This document shows, one piece after another, positions 25,877 through 34,704 of a stretch of 55,395 nt of DNA (position 1 is its first letter; each line of letters opens with the position of its first letter). This DNA is from an uncultured Thiodictyon sp. (GTDB lineage Bacteria; Pseudomonadota; Gammaproteobacteria; Chromatiales; Chromatiaceae). The notes beneath the pieces were generated by a model. It worked only from the letters and a program-made list of their open reading frames with translations. It had not been told where the DNA came from and searched no databases. Location of the stretch: assembly GCA_903837595.1 (NCBI GenBank), contig CAILVI010000405.1, positions 1 to 55,395 of the forward strand. Direction: 5' to 3'. Position numbers and translations under genes: made by a program.

Positions 25877-26626
25877 TCAGATCTGGCCGCCACGCCACAG
25901 CACGCAACCCACAACTTGAACGTGTATCCCTTGATCTGCGCGAGGGACCGTCTCGTCCGGATAGCGCTCGCGATTTTCGGAGCGCAAGATGAGGCATCCA
26001 TCATAGCGGCGATAGAGGCGCCGCACCCGCAACTCGCGGGCGTAGCGAAGCGCGAAGATCTGTCCATCCCGGACCGCGCGGTCACCGAGATTGACGAGCA
26101 GCACATCACCCTCATGGATCAACGGCGCCATGCTGTCTCCCTGGGCGTCAATGACAGCAGCATTGTCCACGCTCAGTCCGATCCGGCTGAGCCAGTCAGC
26201 GTCAAATGCCAGTGGGGGCGTCTGCGGCTCAAACACCAGCTCGCCGCTGCTCGCGGAAAACACTAACCGCCGCCTGGGAATCAGCACCGAGCGATCGGTC
26301 GGCACGTCCCCCGATGCCAGGGAACGACCGCGCGCATCCGGATCTGCGGTAGCCACCTGGCAGCCACTCACGGGCTCCGCAATCGCCGGCCCAGGCGCGC
26401 ACTCGGTTGCCGGCGGCGAGGTGATCGAGCACGCGGCGTCGTCAACGAGCAGGTGGTCCAGGGTCCAGCCGAGCGCGTCGGCGACCAGCCTTTGTCTGGT
26501 TCTGGGGAGCCCTCGCTTCTTCCAGTTATTGAGGTCCTGACTGCGCACGCCGATCCGCGCCGCAAACGCGGACAGGGATTCACCCCGCGCCCGAAGCGCC
26601 GCCTCCACTTTGATCATGGCTGTCAT
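25877..26626 (-). CDS. XRE-family repressor with S24/LexA-like peptidase domain
   Basis: 249 residues. The N-terminal helix-turn-helix is LSAFAARIGVRSQDLNNWKKRGLP. The C-terminal S24 domain is DAQGDSMAPLIHEGDVLLVNLGDRAVRDGQIFALRY, with the catalytic Ser in GDSM and the Lys/Arg region RELRVRRLYRRYDG. In the expected Lys position of S24 proteases the stretch reads RYARELRVRRL without an obvious Lys, so self-cleavage is doubtful. It is the CI-like repressor type used by prophages and integrative elements. No phage operon follows; the surroundings look decayed. A palindrome upstream is a likely operator. Confidence 0.87.
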   Translation of the reverse strand: MTAMIKVEAALRARGESLSAFAARIGVRSQDLNNWKKRGLPRTRQRLVADALGWTLDHLLVDDAACSITSPPATECAPGPAIAEPVSGCQVATADPDARGRSLASGDVPTDRSVLIPRRRLVFSASSGELVFEPQTPPLAFDADWLSRIGLSVDNAAVIDAQGDSMAPLIHEGDVLLVNLGDRAVRDGQIFALRYARELRVRRLYRRYDGCLILRSENRERYPDETVPRADQGIHVQVVGCVLWRGGQI

Positions 26627-26671
26627 GGACCCTCAGTCTAAACAGTCTGCACACGGCAGCAACAAACATCA

Positions 26672-26688
26672 TGTTTACATTATAAACA
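26672..26688. promoter_or_regulatory. Candidate operator of the XRE/S24 repressor
   Basis: TGTTTA-N5-TAAACA (26672-26688), a perfect 6-bp dyad in an AT-rich patch, 46-62 bp upstream of the repressor start. The repressor would bind here to control itself and any divergently transcribed gene. Nothing convincing is encoded on the plus strand immediately after it. Confidence 0.55.
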
Positions 26689-27038
26689 CAATGAGATGAT
26701 CTAAGACCGGCCGCTTCTCTCGCCCCCCTCATGGAGGAGGGTTGGGGTGGGGGCTGAACGGTCACGTGGCGTCCAATCCAGGTCCGTAAGGCGGATGGCA
26801 TCGTCTCAATCGCCTGATCGAGGCGGTCAGTTCCAGGTCGGCAGGCACCCAACTCACTCCAGACCAATGACAATGCGGACTTACTTCGGCGCAACCTGGC
26901 GGGCAGCGGCGCGGTTGGGGAATAAATTGGCGAACGCAGGCCCCTTCGGCAGGCCTACCCGCACATCTGCCGATTCGGTATGGACGATGTTCACCTGGAA
27001 TTCAGTACGGCGGTGCGGATGCCCGGCCACTGCCAAAC
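26689..27038. other. 350-bp stretch without a supported gene
   Basis: Short frames are open on both strands but show no family motif, signal peptide or credible ribosome site. The area divergent to the repressor is where an early phage gene would be expected, and it may have been lost. Confidence 0.5.
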
Positions 27039-27407
27039 TTAGTGCTTGTACTCACGGATAACCTTCTTTACGGAGTCTGGCGAAAGTGGTGCGCCCTCAT
27101 GGACTGCGGCCTTTGATGCGCCAGCGCCAACACCAAGCTCAACAAACACACGGCACTCCACTGGCGTCACTCCACCTTCCATGAGTTCCATCGGGTGAAC
27201 TAGCACCTCTGGTGCCCTAAGCCCACGGCGGACGGACTTCACCGCCTCCTTGAGTTGATGCTGCGCCATGGTAAAGTCTGCAATCAACATCCTGGGTGAT
27301 GCATGGCTCATGTCGCGGCTGACCTCTTTGGCAGCGCCGGTGTCCATATTCTTGACAACGAATCGGTCACGGAAGACTTGGACGTAGATCGCATCGCGTG
27401 TAAGCAT
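27039..27407 (-). CDS. Small conserved-looking protein of unknown function
   Basis: 122 residues. It starts MLTRDAIYVQVFRDRFVV, then an RMLIADFTMAQHQLKEAVKSVRRG segment, then VLVHPMELMEGGVTPVECRVFVELGVGAGAS. The pattern (a basic beta-strand start, an ADF-x-AxxQL helix, the HPMELMEGG turn and a GAGA loop) looks like a folded family I have met as a conserved hypothetical, but I cannot name it with confidence. There is no membrane segment. It follows the amidase gene on the same strand with a 126-bp gap. Confidence 0.65.
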   Translation of the reverse strand: MLTRDAIYVQVFRDRFVVKNMDTGAAKEVSRDMSHASPRMLIADFTMAQHQLKEAVKSVRRGLRAPEVLVHPMELMEGGVTPVECRVFVELGVGAGASKAAVHEGAPLSPDSVKKVIREYKH

Positions 27408-27533
27408 GAGGTATCCAGTGGTATTGGCTAATGTTTGTCACCGGGCTCTAGCGACTACCCAGGTGGGAGTTCCACCCACTCGATTACGCGACCTTGCCGA
27501 GCCGCACCGGCCCCTTTTCCTCCCTTTACCAGC

Positions 27534-28109
27534 TCAAGGATCGGGATGAGTCAGATGTGCACCATGGTGCCTGGCTTCAATGAGATCCTGGACATCCTGA
27601 ATGACTTCCAGCTTTCGGACATGTTTACCAGGGCAAGCATGCGTGGTCTTCGGATCCTCGCGATGTATCTTCATCGTTCCGGCATCAAGCCCAAGAACAG
27701 CGGATAACGTGGCGATGGCGGAAACAGTATGCTTACGTACCGCTAATCCGCGGCCACTATCGAATGCCTCCGTATCATAATCGCCCAACATCTCTATACC
27801 GATGGAAACAGAATTCCAAGACGGAGAGTGGACGCCAGAAACCGTTAAAGGCGTGAACACCCATATCTGACGGTCGTCGATAAAAAGGTGGGGGCCGGCG
27901 CTCCACTTCTGTGTGTCGCGATAGAAAGCTTCAAGGTTTTGAATATGCTTGCCCGTCAACCCGTCAGGTCGTTGCGCCAGCGACGGAGCCCCCGTGTTAT
28001 GTAAGACAATGAATGAAGGACGCCATGCACTCCAGTGCAGCGTGTGGCAATAGGCATCGAATTCATCCGATGTATAGCTCTTACCGACGATACCTTTCCA
28101 AGCAGCCAT
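27534..28109 (-). CDS. N-acetylmuramoyl-L-alanine amidase (Amidase_2/PGRP fold)
   Basis: 191 residues. Conserved elements: FIVLHNTGAP (zinc His about residue 37), AGPHLFIDDRQIWVFTPL, NSVSIGIEML (Glu), and KIHREDPKTTHACPGKHV with the second zinc His (about 149) and Cys ligand (about 159). The Cys ligand and CPG motif match T7-lysozyme-like and effector-type amidases. I took ATG 28109 because GAGGTG lies 8-13 bases upstream; the frame upstream is a run of GPF/GF repeats. There is no signal peptide, so release would need a holin or a dedicated secretion route. Divergent from the RAYT relic. Confidence 0.88.
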   Translation of the reverse strand: MAAWKGIVGKSYTSDEFDAYCHTLHWSAWRPSFIVLHNTGAPSLAQRPDGLTGKHIQNLEAFYRDTQKWSAGPHLFIDDRQIWVFTPLTVSGVHSPSWNSVSIGIEMLGDYDTEAFDSGRGLAVRKHTVSAIATLSAVLGLDAGTMKIHREDPKTTHACPGKHVRKLEVIQDVQDLIEARHHGAHLTHPDP

Positions 28110-28223
28110 GTCTCGTTTCACCTCTTTGTTGAAGACAGGATCTTTATGGCCAAAAGGGCCCAGGCCAAAAGCACCAAAAGGGCACCAAAAAGGGCCAGGC
28201 TCAATTCTTGCGATACTTGCCGC

Positions 28224-28636
28224 ATGGCCCGCCGCCGTGTCCATCTCGATGCCGTCCCGCTGCACACTGTGCAGCGGGGACATAATCGTGGACCGTGACT
28301 CTTCGACGAACAGGACGACCATGCCTGCTTGCAGTGACTCGTGAAGACGTGCTCGCACGCGAGCGCTTCGCGCCTACGTGCGGATGACCAAGCACGTCCA
28401 TTTGCTGGTCACGGGCGCAATCGCCGAATCGATTCCGCGGGTCATTATCGCCGCGGAGCGCCGGTACCAGCGATACATCAACCACAGCGACCGGCGCACG
28501 GGAACCCGCTGGGACAGCAGGTACAAATCCTCCCTGATGCAGGCCGCGATGTATCTCTTGTTGTGCCAACACGACATCGAGACGAACCCGGTGCGGGCGA
28601 CCATGGTCGCCGACCCGGCGCAGTATCGCTTCGTTC
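28224..28636 (+). pseudogene. Broken REP-associated tyrosine transposase (RAYT, Y1_Tnp)
   Basis: The frame opens as MARRRVHLDAVPLHTVQRGHNRGP, matching RAYT N-termini, then hits TGA at 28296-28298, where Cys is usual. It continues LFDEQDDHACLQ to a second TGA at about 28335, where Trp is usual. After a frame change near 28370 it reads MTKHVHLLVTG, RRTGTRWDSRYKSSLMQAAMYLL and CQHDIETNPVRATMVADPAQYRF. The HVHLL histidine motif and the ETNPVRA block are diagnostic. At least two nonsense changes, a frameshift and a lost C-terminus make it non-functional. RAYTs mobilise REP sequences such as the palindrome at 4735. Confidence 0.85.
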
Positions 28637-28690
28637 CTACTGGAGATAGTATACTGTGCCGTGGTAACGACGTTGACCGACGATATTGCT

Positions 28691-29320
28691 CTAATTCGTA
28701 TTCAATGCCGGGCTGCAGACAAAGGTATTCGTCTGAGGATCTAACCCGATCAGTGCCTGTTGCCCCGAAGGGCACACATGCATCCCATTCCTTTGCGTCG
28801 GTATCGGTTGCGTTGGGTTGGCGGGGCAATCGATACGAAATGTCTTACATAGCCAACCCGGCGGCCCAGGCAGAATTGGATCACCCGGGTCTCTTGTCAA
28901 TCGTTCGTTCGAAGGCTTCGCGAACGGAGCACAAAGGAACTGTTGCCGGTCGAGCCGAATGCCGGTAATCGCAGATCCGATCGGGCAGGCCGGAATACCA
29001 TATTCAGCGTGCGTGGCAAACGACACAACAGCTTCCGCGCCAATTGTCGACGCAATGCTGTATCCAAGCGGTCCATCGCAGAGGAGTATATTATTCGCCG
29101 CGTGCAAACCGGTGACATACCGGAGTGCGCCGTTGGGTTGTGGAAGGCAAGCGTGCATATCGTGGCGCTGGGTCCCAGGAGATCCATCAACACATTCGCC
29201 AGGTGTTCCATTTGCATTTGCAGCCGCGCAGGTCGGCGGCTGCGCCGTCGCCATCGTGGCAACGAGCAGCAGATTGATGCCGCAAGCCCAGCGCAACGCG
29301 CCTCGAAGGAGAGGTTTCAT
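28691..29320 (-). CDS. Secreted cysteine-repeat protein of unknown function
   Basis: 209 residues. A signal peptide (MKPLLRGALRWACGINLLLVATMATAQ) is followed by three repeats of a motif: a Cys, a short Pro/Gly turn, hydrophobic-G-hydrophobic, then an aromatic or Leu followed by a second Cys (HACLPQPNGALRYVTGLHAANNILLC; PACPIGSAITGIRLDRQQFLC; HVCPSGQQALIGLDPQTNTFVC). The paired cysteines are consistent with disulfides in the periplasm or outside the cell. The family is not recognised. Codon use and GC are lower than in the polysaccharide genes on either side. The start at 29320 has only a weak ribosome site. Confidence 0.7.
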   Translation of the reverse strand: MKPLLRGALRWACGINLLLVATMATAQPPTCAAANANGTPGECVDGSPGTQRHDMHACLPQPNGALRYVTGLHAANNILLCDGPLGYSIASTIGAEAVVSFATHAEYGIPACPIGSAITGIRLDRQQFLCAPFAKPSNERLTRDPGDPILPGPPGWLCKTFRIDCPANPTQPIPTQRNGMHVCPSGQQALIGLDPQTNTFVCSPALNTN

Positions 29321-30297
29321 AGTTTTCGCCCTGCCCGCGACAACCGGTTATATTGCCGCCAGCCTGTTTATGATGAGTGGTGCCATGACAAAGGATCGGG
29401 AAGTAACGGCATCGCTCGTCAAACTGCAATACCGGTTGCTGCCTGCCAAAACGGGAGTCGCGTACCCCCAATAGACTACGGGTTAGCACATGTCACAAGA
29501 AGTCCGCTGGCCGCGGGTGACTGCCGGCGCTGCTGAACATTCTCTTGTCACGACGCAAACGTTTGCTGATGCACGAAAGGTCAGCGCCCTCGTCCATCCC
29601 CGTTGCCTTGCCGGTCACTCCGCTCATCGGCACACATGTCGCACATCGCCCGTCGCAGGCGAGACACCGCCGCAGCGGTGTCTCGCGCGGGTCGGGGTGC
29701 CGCGACCGGGATAATGACTAAGGTCGCCCCGGGCAATTGCAAACGAGGCTAGACTATGGCTTAGAGCCTGTCAAGGAGCGAAGCGACAATCGGTTCTTTC
29801 TGCGCTCGGTGTATTAATAGATTTAATGACTCAGGCGTCAAGCCCCCCGTCGACCGCTGGATGGTAATCCGGGCCGAGCAAGGCCACCAAGGAAAATGGC
29901 TGGCTGGCTGAACTCGGCCGCAATCCGGGCCGCAAGCCCTGGCAGTTCCACGCGGCGGTCGGTGCGATCCAGATCGGCGTGTAAACTCGCGCCGAACCAT
30001 CCGAGGCTGCTGCCGGACTGTCAGCCGGTACCGAGTGTTGTGGGCGCAGCCGCCCCCCCGGTCTTTCCCCACGAGCGCGACGGGAGAAGAAGCCGCCCCT
30101 TTTTCCGTCTGTTACCTGCGAGCAGGCAGGCGCGGAAGGGGACTCGGTGCCGTGCCATCGCCGCATCCGAGCGGTCAATGCGTTTAGCGCTTACCCGGCC
30201 GGACATGCCGCCTGATTAAATTTCCAACGGACCCCATATACTAGCGGCTAGATTCCTGTCCGCTGATCTTTCGGCATCGATGTAGGCAACCCTAGGC
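29321..30297. other. About 1 kb with no supported gene
   Basis: No frame here shows a signal, motif or ribosome site that convinces me. A 12-bp perfect hairpin (29659-29686, stem GCGAGACACCGC) lies in it. A short plus-strand frame near 29870-29980 reads like a real protein tail (ENGWLAELGRNPGRKPWQF), so it may be a gene remnant. Together with the RAYT relic and the lone repressor this marks a degraded insertion zone before the polysaccharide locus. Confidence 0.5.
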
Positions 30298-31170
30298 ATG
30301 GCCGGTACCTCTGAGCGACGACTGACCGCACACAACCCACCGACACCACCCTTCGACAACACCCGCGACACACGCTATTTCTTCCCGTCGGCGGGACATG
30401 CGGAGGCCTTGTCGCGCCTGATGTTTCTCGCGGAGGACCGCAACATGGGCATGGGTCTGCTGACCGGCGAGATCGGCTCGGGCAAGACCATGCTGCGCAC
30501 CGTGCTGCACGCCCGCCTCTCACCCGAGACCCACGCCCGGGTCAGTATCGAGAACAGCCTGCTCGGCTTCGACGACCTGCTGCTGGAGGTCTTAAGCCAG
30601 ATCCAGGGCCAGCGCCTGCGCGCCGCGGACTACCCGGACCGCTACAGCCGCCTGGCCGCGTTCAAGCGCGTGCTCACCGAGCAGGTCGCCGGCCGCGGGC
30701 GCCATCTGGTGATCCTCCTGGATGAGGCCCAGCAGCTCGACCTACCCTGCCTGGATGCCATCAAGGGACTGACCAACATCGCCTCAGAACGCCAGAATTT
30801 CCTGACCGTTATCCTGGTCGGCCAACCGGAACTGCGCGAGCGACTGCAACGTCTGCCCCAGGTGGACCAGCGGGTCAGCCTGCGCTTTCACCTCGGCGCC
30901 CTGACGGCGGACGAGACCCGCGAGTATGTGCGCCACCGCTTGACCGTCTCTGGTTATGAAGGCGAGTTCCCCTTCGACCCGCCGGCCCTGGATGCACTGT
31001 ATCGCGCCAGCCGGGGCATCCCCCGCGAGGTTAACCGCATCTGCAAGATCGCGCTGACGCATGTCCTGGGCGAGGGACTGGGGCGCTTTAGCGGGTCCGC
31101 CATCGCCACCGTCGTGGACGATCTGCGCCGCCATGGCGGCCTGTTCGACGGTGGGATCGATCCGCCGTGA
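30298..31170 (+). CDS. ExeA/GspA-type AAA ATPase of the exopolysaccharide locus
   Basis: 290 residues. Starts with a YFFPSAGHAEALSRLMF box typical of ExeA-like ATPases, then Walker A GEIGSGKT (residues about 57-64), Walker B HLVILLDEAQQL, sensor VGQPELRERL, and the arginine-containing C-terminal lid GIPREVNRICKIAL. ATPases of this type are encoded beside Wzz/Wzc-like and Wza-like genes in many exopolysaccharide clusters, including PEP-CTERM/EpsH-type ones, and probably assist secretion or assembly. There is no C-terminal peptidoglycan-binding domain, unlike classical ExeA. The stop overlaps the next GTG start (GTGA). Confidence 0.9.
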   Translation: MAGTSERRLTAHNPPTPPFDNTRDTRYFFPSAGHAEALSRLMFLAEDRNMGMGLLTGEIGSGKTMLRTVLHARLSPETHARVSIENSLLGFDDLLLEVLSQIQGQRLRAADYPDRYSRLAAFKRVLTEQVAGRGRHLVILLDEAQQLDLPCLDAIKGLTNIASERQNFLTVILVGQPELRERLQRLPQVDQRVSLRFHLGALTADETREYVRHRLTVSGYEGEFPFDPPALDALYRASRGIPREVNRICKIALTHVLGEGLGRFSGSAIATVVDDLRRHGGLFDGGIDPP

Positions 31171-33638
31171 GCCAGGAACTGCGCATCCGCGACAGCGTCC
31201 CGGACCAAACCGGACGCGGGGGTGACGCCGAGCGGTCTAGCCCGGACCCGGGCGAGGCCGCCTGGGACCTGCCGGAGCCTGCCGAACCCGGCTTCAGCTT
31301 GGCCCCCCTGCCCGTCGCTCCGCAAGCCGCGGGGGACGAGCGGGACGAGCCTCCCCTACCCTTCGCCGGCTTCCCGGGCATGGGGGGTGACGAGGAAGAG
31401 GAGCCGCCGAAGGGCCCGGGGCTCGACCTCCAGCGCCTGGTCCGCGGCATCGTGAAGCGCCTCTGGCTGGCGCTGGGGATCGCCTTGGCCATCGCCAGCC
31501 TGTTCCAGGTGGCCGCCAGCAGGATCAAGCCCAAGTGGGAGGCATCGGCCTCCGTCATCCTGCACACCCGCCAAGACAAATTCTCCCTGGGCGGGACCAC
31601 GCCCTACGAGATGCAGAACTACAACGTCAAGACCCTGCTCGACACCATCAAGCTGCCAACCGCACTGCAGGAGGTCTACGACACACTCAAGCTCAAGGCC
31701 CCCCCGGGCGCCCTCGGCCCGGCCATCAACGCGACGATCACCAAGGATTCCAATATCTTTCCGATCACCGTGGTGTGGGATGAGGCACTCGGCGCCGTCA
31801 ACATTGCCAACACAGTGGCCAAGCTGCTGGTCGAGCGCAGTCGCGACCGGCGACGCGAGGAGGCCGCAGCCGCCTACGCCAACTACAGCGAGCAGGTGGC
31901 GTCCGCCCGCACGAATCTCAGCGCCGTCACGGATGAGATGCGCGCCTTCAAGGCCAGCCACCAGGTCGTCGACTTCAAGGCCGAGATCCAGGTCCTGCTC
32001 GGCAGCCTGAGCGGCCTGGAGACGGACCTCAACACCAAAATGGCCGAGGTGCAAGCCTACAAGGAGACCTTGGCGGAGGTCGAGAAGGCGGTGAAGGGGG
32101 AGCCGGAGATGGTGGTCACCTCCAGCGTCTACCGTAATCCACTCAAGAACCGGTTGAGCGAGTACGAATGGCAGTTGCAGGAGGCGCGCAGCCGCTACAC
32201 CGAGCAGAATCCCAAGGTCATCAAACTGCAGACCCGGGTGGATACGCTCAAGCAGATGATTACCGAGAGCAAGGATGAGGGCGCACCCGAGAACCTCTAC
32301 TCCGCCAACATCAAGCTGAAAGACCTCCTGGAGCGCCGACGCGGACTCACCAATGACATCCGGATACGCGAGGCGCAGATCGCCGCACTGACCGAGACGC
32401 TCGCGCGCAACCGCACCAAGCTCGCCGCCCTGAGCGCCGCGGAGAAGGACTTCCAGTTACTGCTGGCGCGCATGATGTCGGCGGAGAATCTGGTAACCGG
32501 CTTGGTGGGGCGGCTGGATGAGGCCGAGATCATGAAGAAGCGCAACGAGTCGGCCTTCGAAGTGTTAGAGCCGGCCCGAACGGCTGCCCCAGTTCCAACG
32601 AAGAAGAAGCTCATCGCCATCGCCGGGGTGGTGCTCGGCGGGGGTATCGGGCTCGCGGTGGTGCTGGTGCTGGAACTGCTGGACCCCTTGGTGCGCACCC
32701 GCCGCGACGCCCTGGGTATTGCGGGGATCGAACTCGCCTGGGAGTTCCAACAGGTCCCCGTGGGGGAGTCGGCGGTGATCGACCGGGACCGCAGTGCCGA
32801 TCCGGTCGCCGATCTGTTCCGGCGCCTGCTCAACGAGCTCGACACCACGTTGGAGCCAGAGCAGTGGCGCTGCCTGGGGGTGAGCAGCGCCGACCCCGCG
32901 GCCGGCCGCACCCTGATCGCCACCAACCTGGCCCAGGCATTGGCGCTGAAGGAATACCCGATGATCCTGGTGGACGCGGACCTGCGTGCGCTGGCCGGGA
33001 AGCGCCCGGCGGCCTTGTTGGGTCTGCCAGCGAGCCAACCCGGGTTGCTGCAGGCACTGCGCGGCGAGGCCCCGCTTACCAGCCTGGTCACCGTCACCGG
33101 GACCCCGGACCTCGCCCTGCTCACCGCCGGAGACTTACAATCTGATCTGGCCCTGGAGCGCCGCACCCAAGACACCCCGGCAGTCACCCAGCCGCCGGTT
33201 GACCCCGATCCGGATCAGCTCGCTACCCAGCCTCCAGACCCCAACCTGACCGCGCTGGGCAGCCGGCAATTTCGCGCCACTCTCGATACGCTGCGCCAAA
33301 CCGGGCGCCACCTGGTCTACGATCTACCACCCATCGGCGCCCAGGAGACGGTGTTGGAGGCCGCCGCCAGCCTGGGCAACCTGCTATTGGTGGCGCGCAG
33401 CGGACAGACGACGCGCACCCAGTTGCGCGAGGCGGTCGAGCTATTGGACGAGCGGGGGGCCAAGGTCCATGGCATCCTGGTCACAGACGTCCCGCCCGAA
33501 CTGCTGGAGGACAAGCCGCTGTTCCCGCCCAAGCCTGACAAGAAGACCCGCAAACACTGGTTCGGCCGCGCCGCGCCCCAAGCGCCGTCAACCGCCGCAC
33601 CGGACCCCCAACCCGATCCCGAACCGCATGCCAGCTAA
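31167..33638 (+). CDS. Wzc-like chain-length determinant with degenerate tyrosine-kinase domain
   Basis: 823 residues. A long Pro/Glu-rich cytoplasmic N-terminus (about 90 residues) precedes TM1 (about 95-117) and a periplasmic Wzz domain with coiled coils (about 225-460). TM2 is at about 480-505. A C-terminal BY-kinase-like domain carries the A' motif MILVDADLR. The Walker A position reads SADPAAGRTLIATNLA, so the conserved Lys of the GxGKS/T loop is replaced by Arg within GRT. The tail is Pro-rich (TAAPDPQPDPEPHAS) without a Tyr cluster. It is therefore probably a structural chain-length regulator, not an active autokinase. GTG start overlaps the ATPase stop and its end overlaps the Wza-like start. 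Confidence 0.9.
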   Translation: MSQELRIRDSVPDQTGRGGDAERSSPDPGEAAWDLPEPAEPGFSLAPLPVAPQAAGDERDEPPLPFAGFPGMGGDEEEEPPKGPGLDLQRLVRGIVKRLWLALGIALAIASLFQVAASRIKPKWEASASVILHTRQDKFSLGGTTPYEMQNYNVKTLLDTIKLPTALQEVYDTLKLKAPPGALGPAINATITKDSNIFPITVVWDEALGAVNIANTVAKLLVERSRDRRREEAAAAYANYSEQVASARTNLSAVTDEMRAFKASHQVVDFKAEIQVLLGSLSGLETDLNTKMAEVQAYKETLAEVEKAVKGEPEMVVTSSVYRNPLKNRLSEYEWQLQEARSRYTEQNPKVIKLQTRVDTLKQMITESKDEGAPENLYSANIKLKDLLERRRGLTNDIRIREAQIAALTETLARNRTKLAALSAAEKDFQLLLARMMSAENLVTGLVGRLDEAEIMKKRNESAFEVLEPARTAAPVPTKKKLIAIAGVVLGGGIGLAVVLVLELLDPLVRTRRDALGIAGIELAWEFQQVPVGESAVIDRDRSADPVADLFRRLLNELDTTLEPEQWRCLGVSSADPAAGRTLIATNLAQALALKEYPMILVDADLRALAGKRPAALLGLPASQPGLLQALRGEAPLTSLVTVTGTPDLALLTAGDLQSDLALERRTQDTPAVTQPPVDPDPDQLATQPPDPNLTALGSRQFRATLDTLRQTGRHLVYDLPPIGAQETVLEAAASLGNLLLVARSGQTTRTQLREAVELLDERGAKVHGILVTDVPPELLEDKPLFPPKPDKKTRKHWFGRAAPQAPSTAAPDPQPDPEPHAS

Positions 33639-34704
33639 CCGCCACCCGCCATCGCCCCCGTTCGCGATCCTCGTCCTGTCCGCCGCCCTGCTGGCGGGCT
33701 GCCACGGCATCCCCACGGCACCCGCGGGCGCTGCCCCGCCCCCGCTGGCGGCCACGCCAGCCCCCCCGACTCAGATCAGCCAACACAAGAGCGTTGACGA
33801 GCAACTGGCGGAACTGCAACGGGTGGTCGCCGAGACGACGATGGTGCCTCACCTGGGCAAGGGCGACGTGTTGAGCATCTCGGTCTATGACGAACCGGAG
33901 CTGACCATCGCCGGGGTGCCGGTACGCCCCGACGGTATGATCTCCTTCCCCTTGGTCGGGGACGTGCAGGCCGATGGTCGCAGCGTCGACGAGTTGACCG
34001 CGGACCTCACCACGCGCCTGCACCAGTTCCTGCTCGCCCCAAAGGTCTCGGTGATTGTCACCGCCTTCAACAGCCTCTCCTATGTCATCAACGGTGAGGT
34101 GGCCAAACCGGGCGTCTATCCCCTGGTCACCGACGTGACCCTCACCGCCGCACTCGCAGCGGCCGGTGGACTGAGCAAGGGGGCCTTTCGCGGCAGTTCG
34201 GTGGAACTGGCCGACCTCACCCATGCCTTCTTCTCACGCCAGGGCAAGCTGCTGCCGATCGACTTCGTCCGCCTGGTCCGCGAGGGCGACCTGCGCTTCA
34301 ATGTGGCCATGCAATCCAGAGACTATGTCAGCATCCCTTCGGGTCTGTCCAAGGAGGTCTACATCATCGGCGAGGTCAACTCCGCGGCCGTCTTCGCCTT
34401 CCGCGATGAGATGCCAATGTCCAAGACGGTCGCCCTGGCCGGGGGCTTCACCCATGATGCGGACCTCTCGCGCATCCATGTCATCCGCGGCTCCTTAAGC
34501 AACCCGACGCTGATCGTCACCGATTTCAACAAGGTGAACGCCGGCCAGGAACAGGACGTACCGCTCCAGCCCGGTGACTTGGTCTATGTCCCGCCCACCG
34601 CGCTGACGACTTGGACCCGGATGCTCGACAAGATCGTGCCGACCGTGACCGCCCTCCAGACCGGCATCATTCTCGGCAACACAGTGAAGACGACCAAGCC
34701 TTAA
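33628..34704 (+). CDS. Polysaccharide export lipoprotein (Wza/OPX family)
   Basis: 358 residues. Lipoprotein signal with lipobox LLAGC (Cys about residue 25), a Pro-rich linker, then the Poly_export domain (GKGDVLSISVYDEPELT, RPDGMISFPLVGDVQADGRSVDEL) and two SLBB-type domains (YVINGEVAKPGVYPL; VYIIGEVNSAAVFAF), ending with a short amphipathic segment. It should form the outer-membrane channel for the polymer made by this locus. ATG 33628 overlaps the previous gene by 11 bp, so ATPase, chain-length protein and channel form one translationally linked unit. The longer frame starting at 33469 lies inside the previous gene. Confidence 0.93.
   Translation: MPANRHPPSPPFAILVLSAALLAGCHGIPTAPAGAAPPPLAATPAPPTQISQHKSVDEQLAELQRVVAETTMVPHLGKGDVLSISVYDEPELTIAGVPVRPDGMISFPLVGDVQADGRSVDELTADLTTRLHQFLLAPKVSVIVTAFNSLSYVINGEVAKPGVYPLVTDVTLTAALAAAGGLSKGAFRGSSVELADLTHAFFSRQGKLLPIDFVRLVREGDLRFNVAMQSRDYVSIPSGLSKEVYIIGEVNSAAVFAFRDEMPMSKTVALAGGFTHDADLSRIHVIRGSLSNPTLIVTDFNKVNAGQEQDVPLQPGDLVYVPPTALTTWTRMLDKIVPTVTALQTGIILGNTVKTTKP

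Noticed and set aside
26580-26894. Minus-strand 104-codon frame overlapping the repressor start
   Set aside because: No motif or ribosome site; it covers the AT-rich operator region.
28146-28198. CCAAAAGG micro-repeats considered as a CRISPR-like or regulatory array
   Set aside because: Units are too short and irregular and have no spacers; they look like simple-sequence expansion upstream of the amidase start.
28256-28278. 23-bp near-perfect palindrome considered as an operator or RAYT-linked REP
   Set aside because: It falls within the codons for AVPLHTVQRG, a normally conserved RAYT N-terminal segment, so it is explained by coding.
29896-30219. Plus-strand 107-codon frame upstream of the ATPase
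   Set aside because: Arg/Pro/Ser-rich composition without any domain pattern and no ribosome site.
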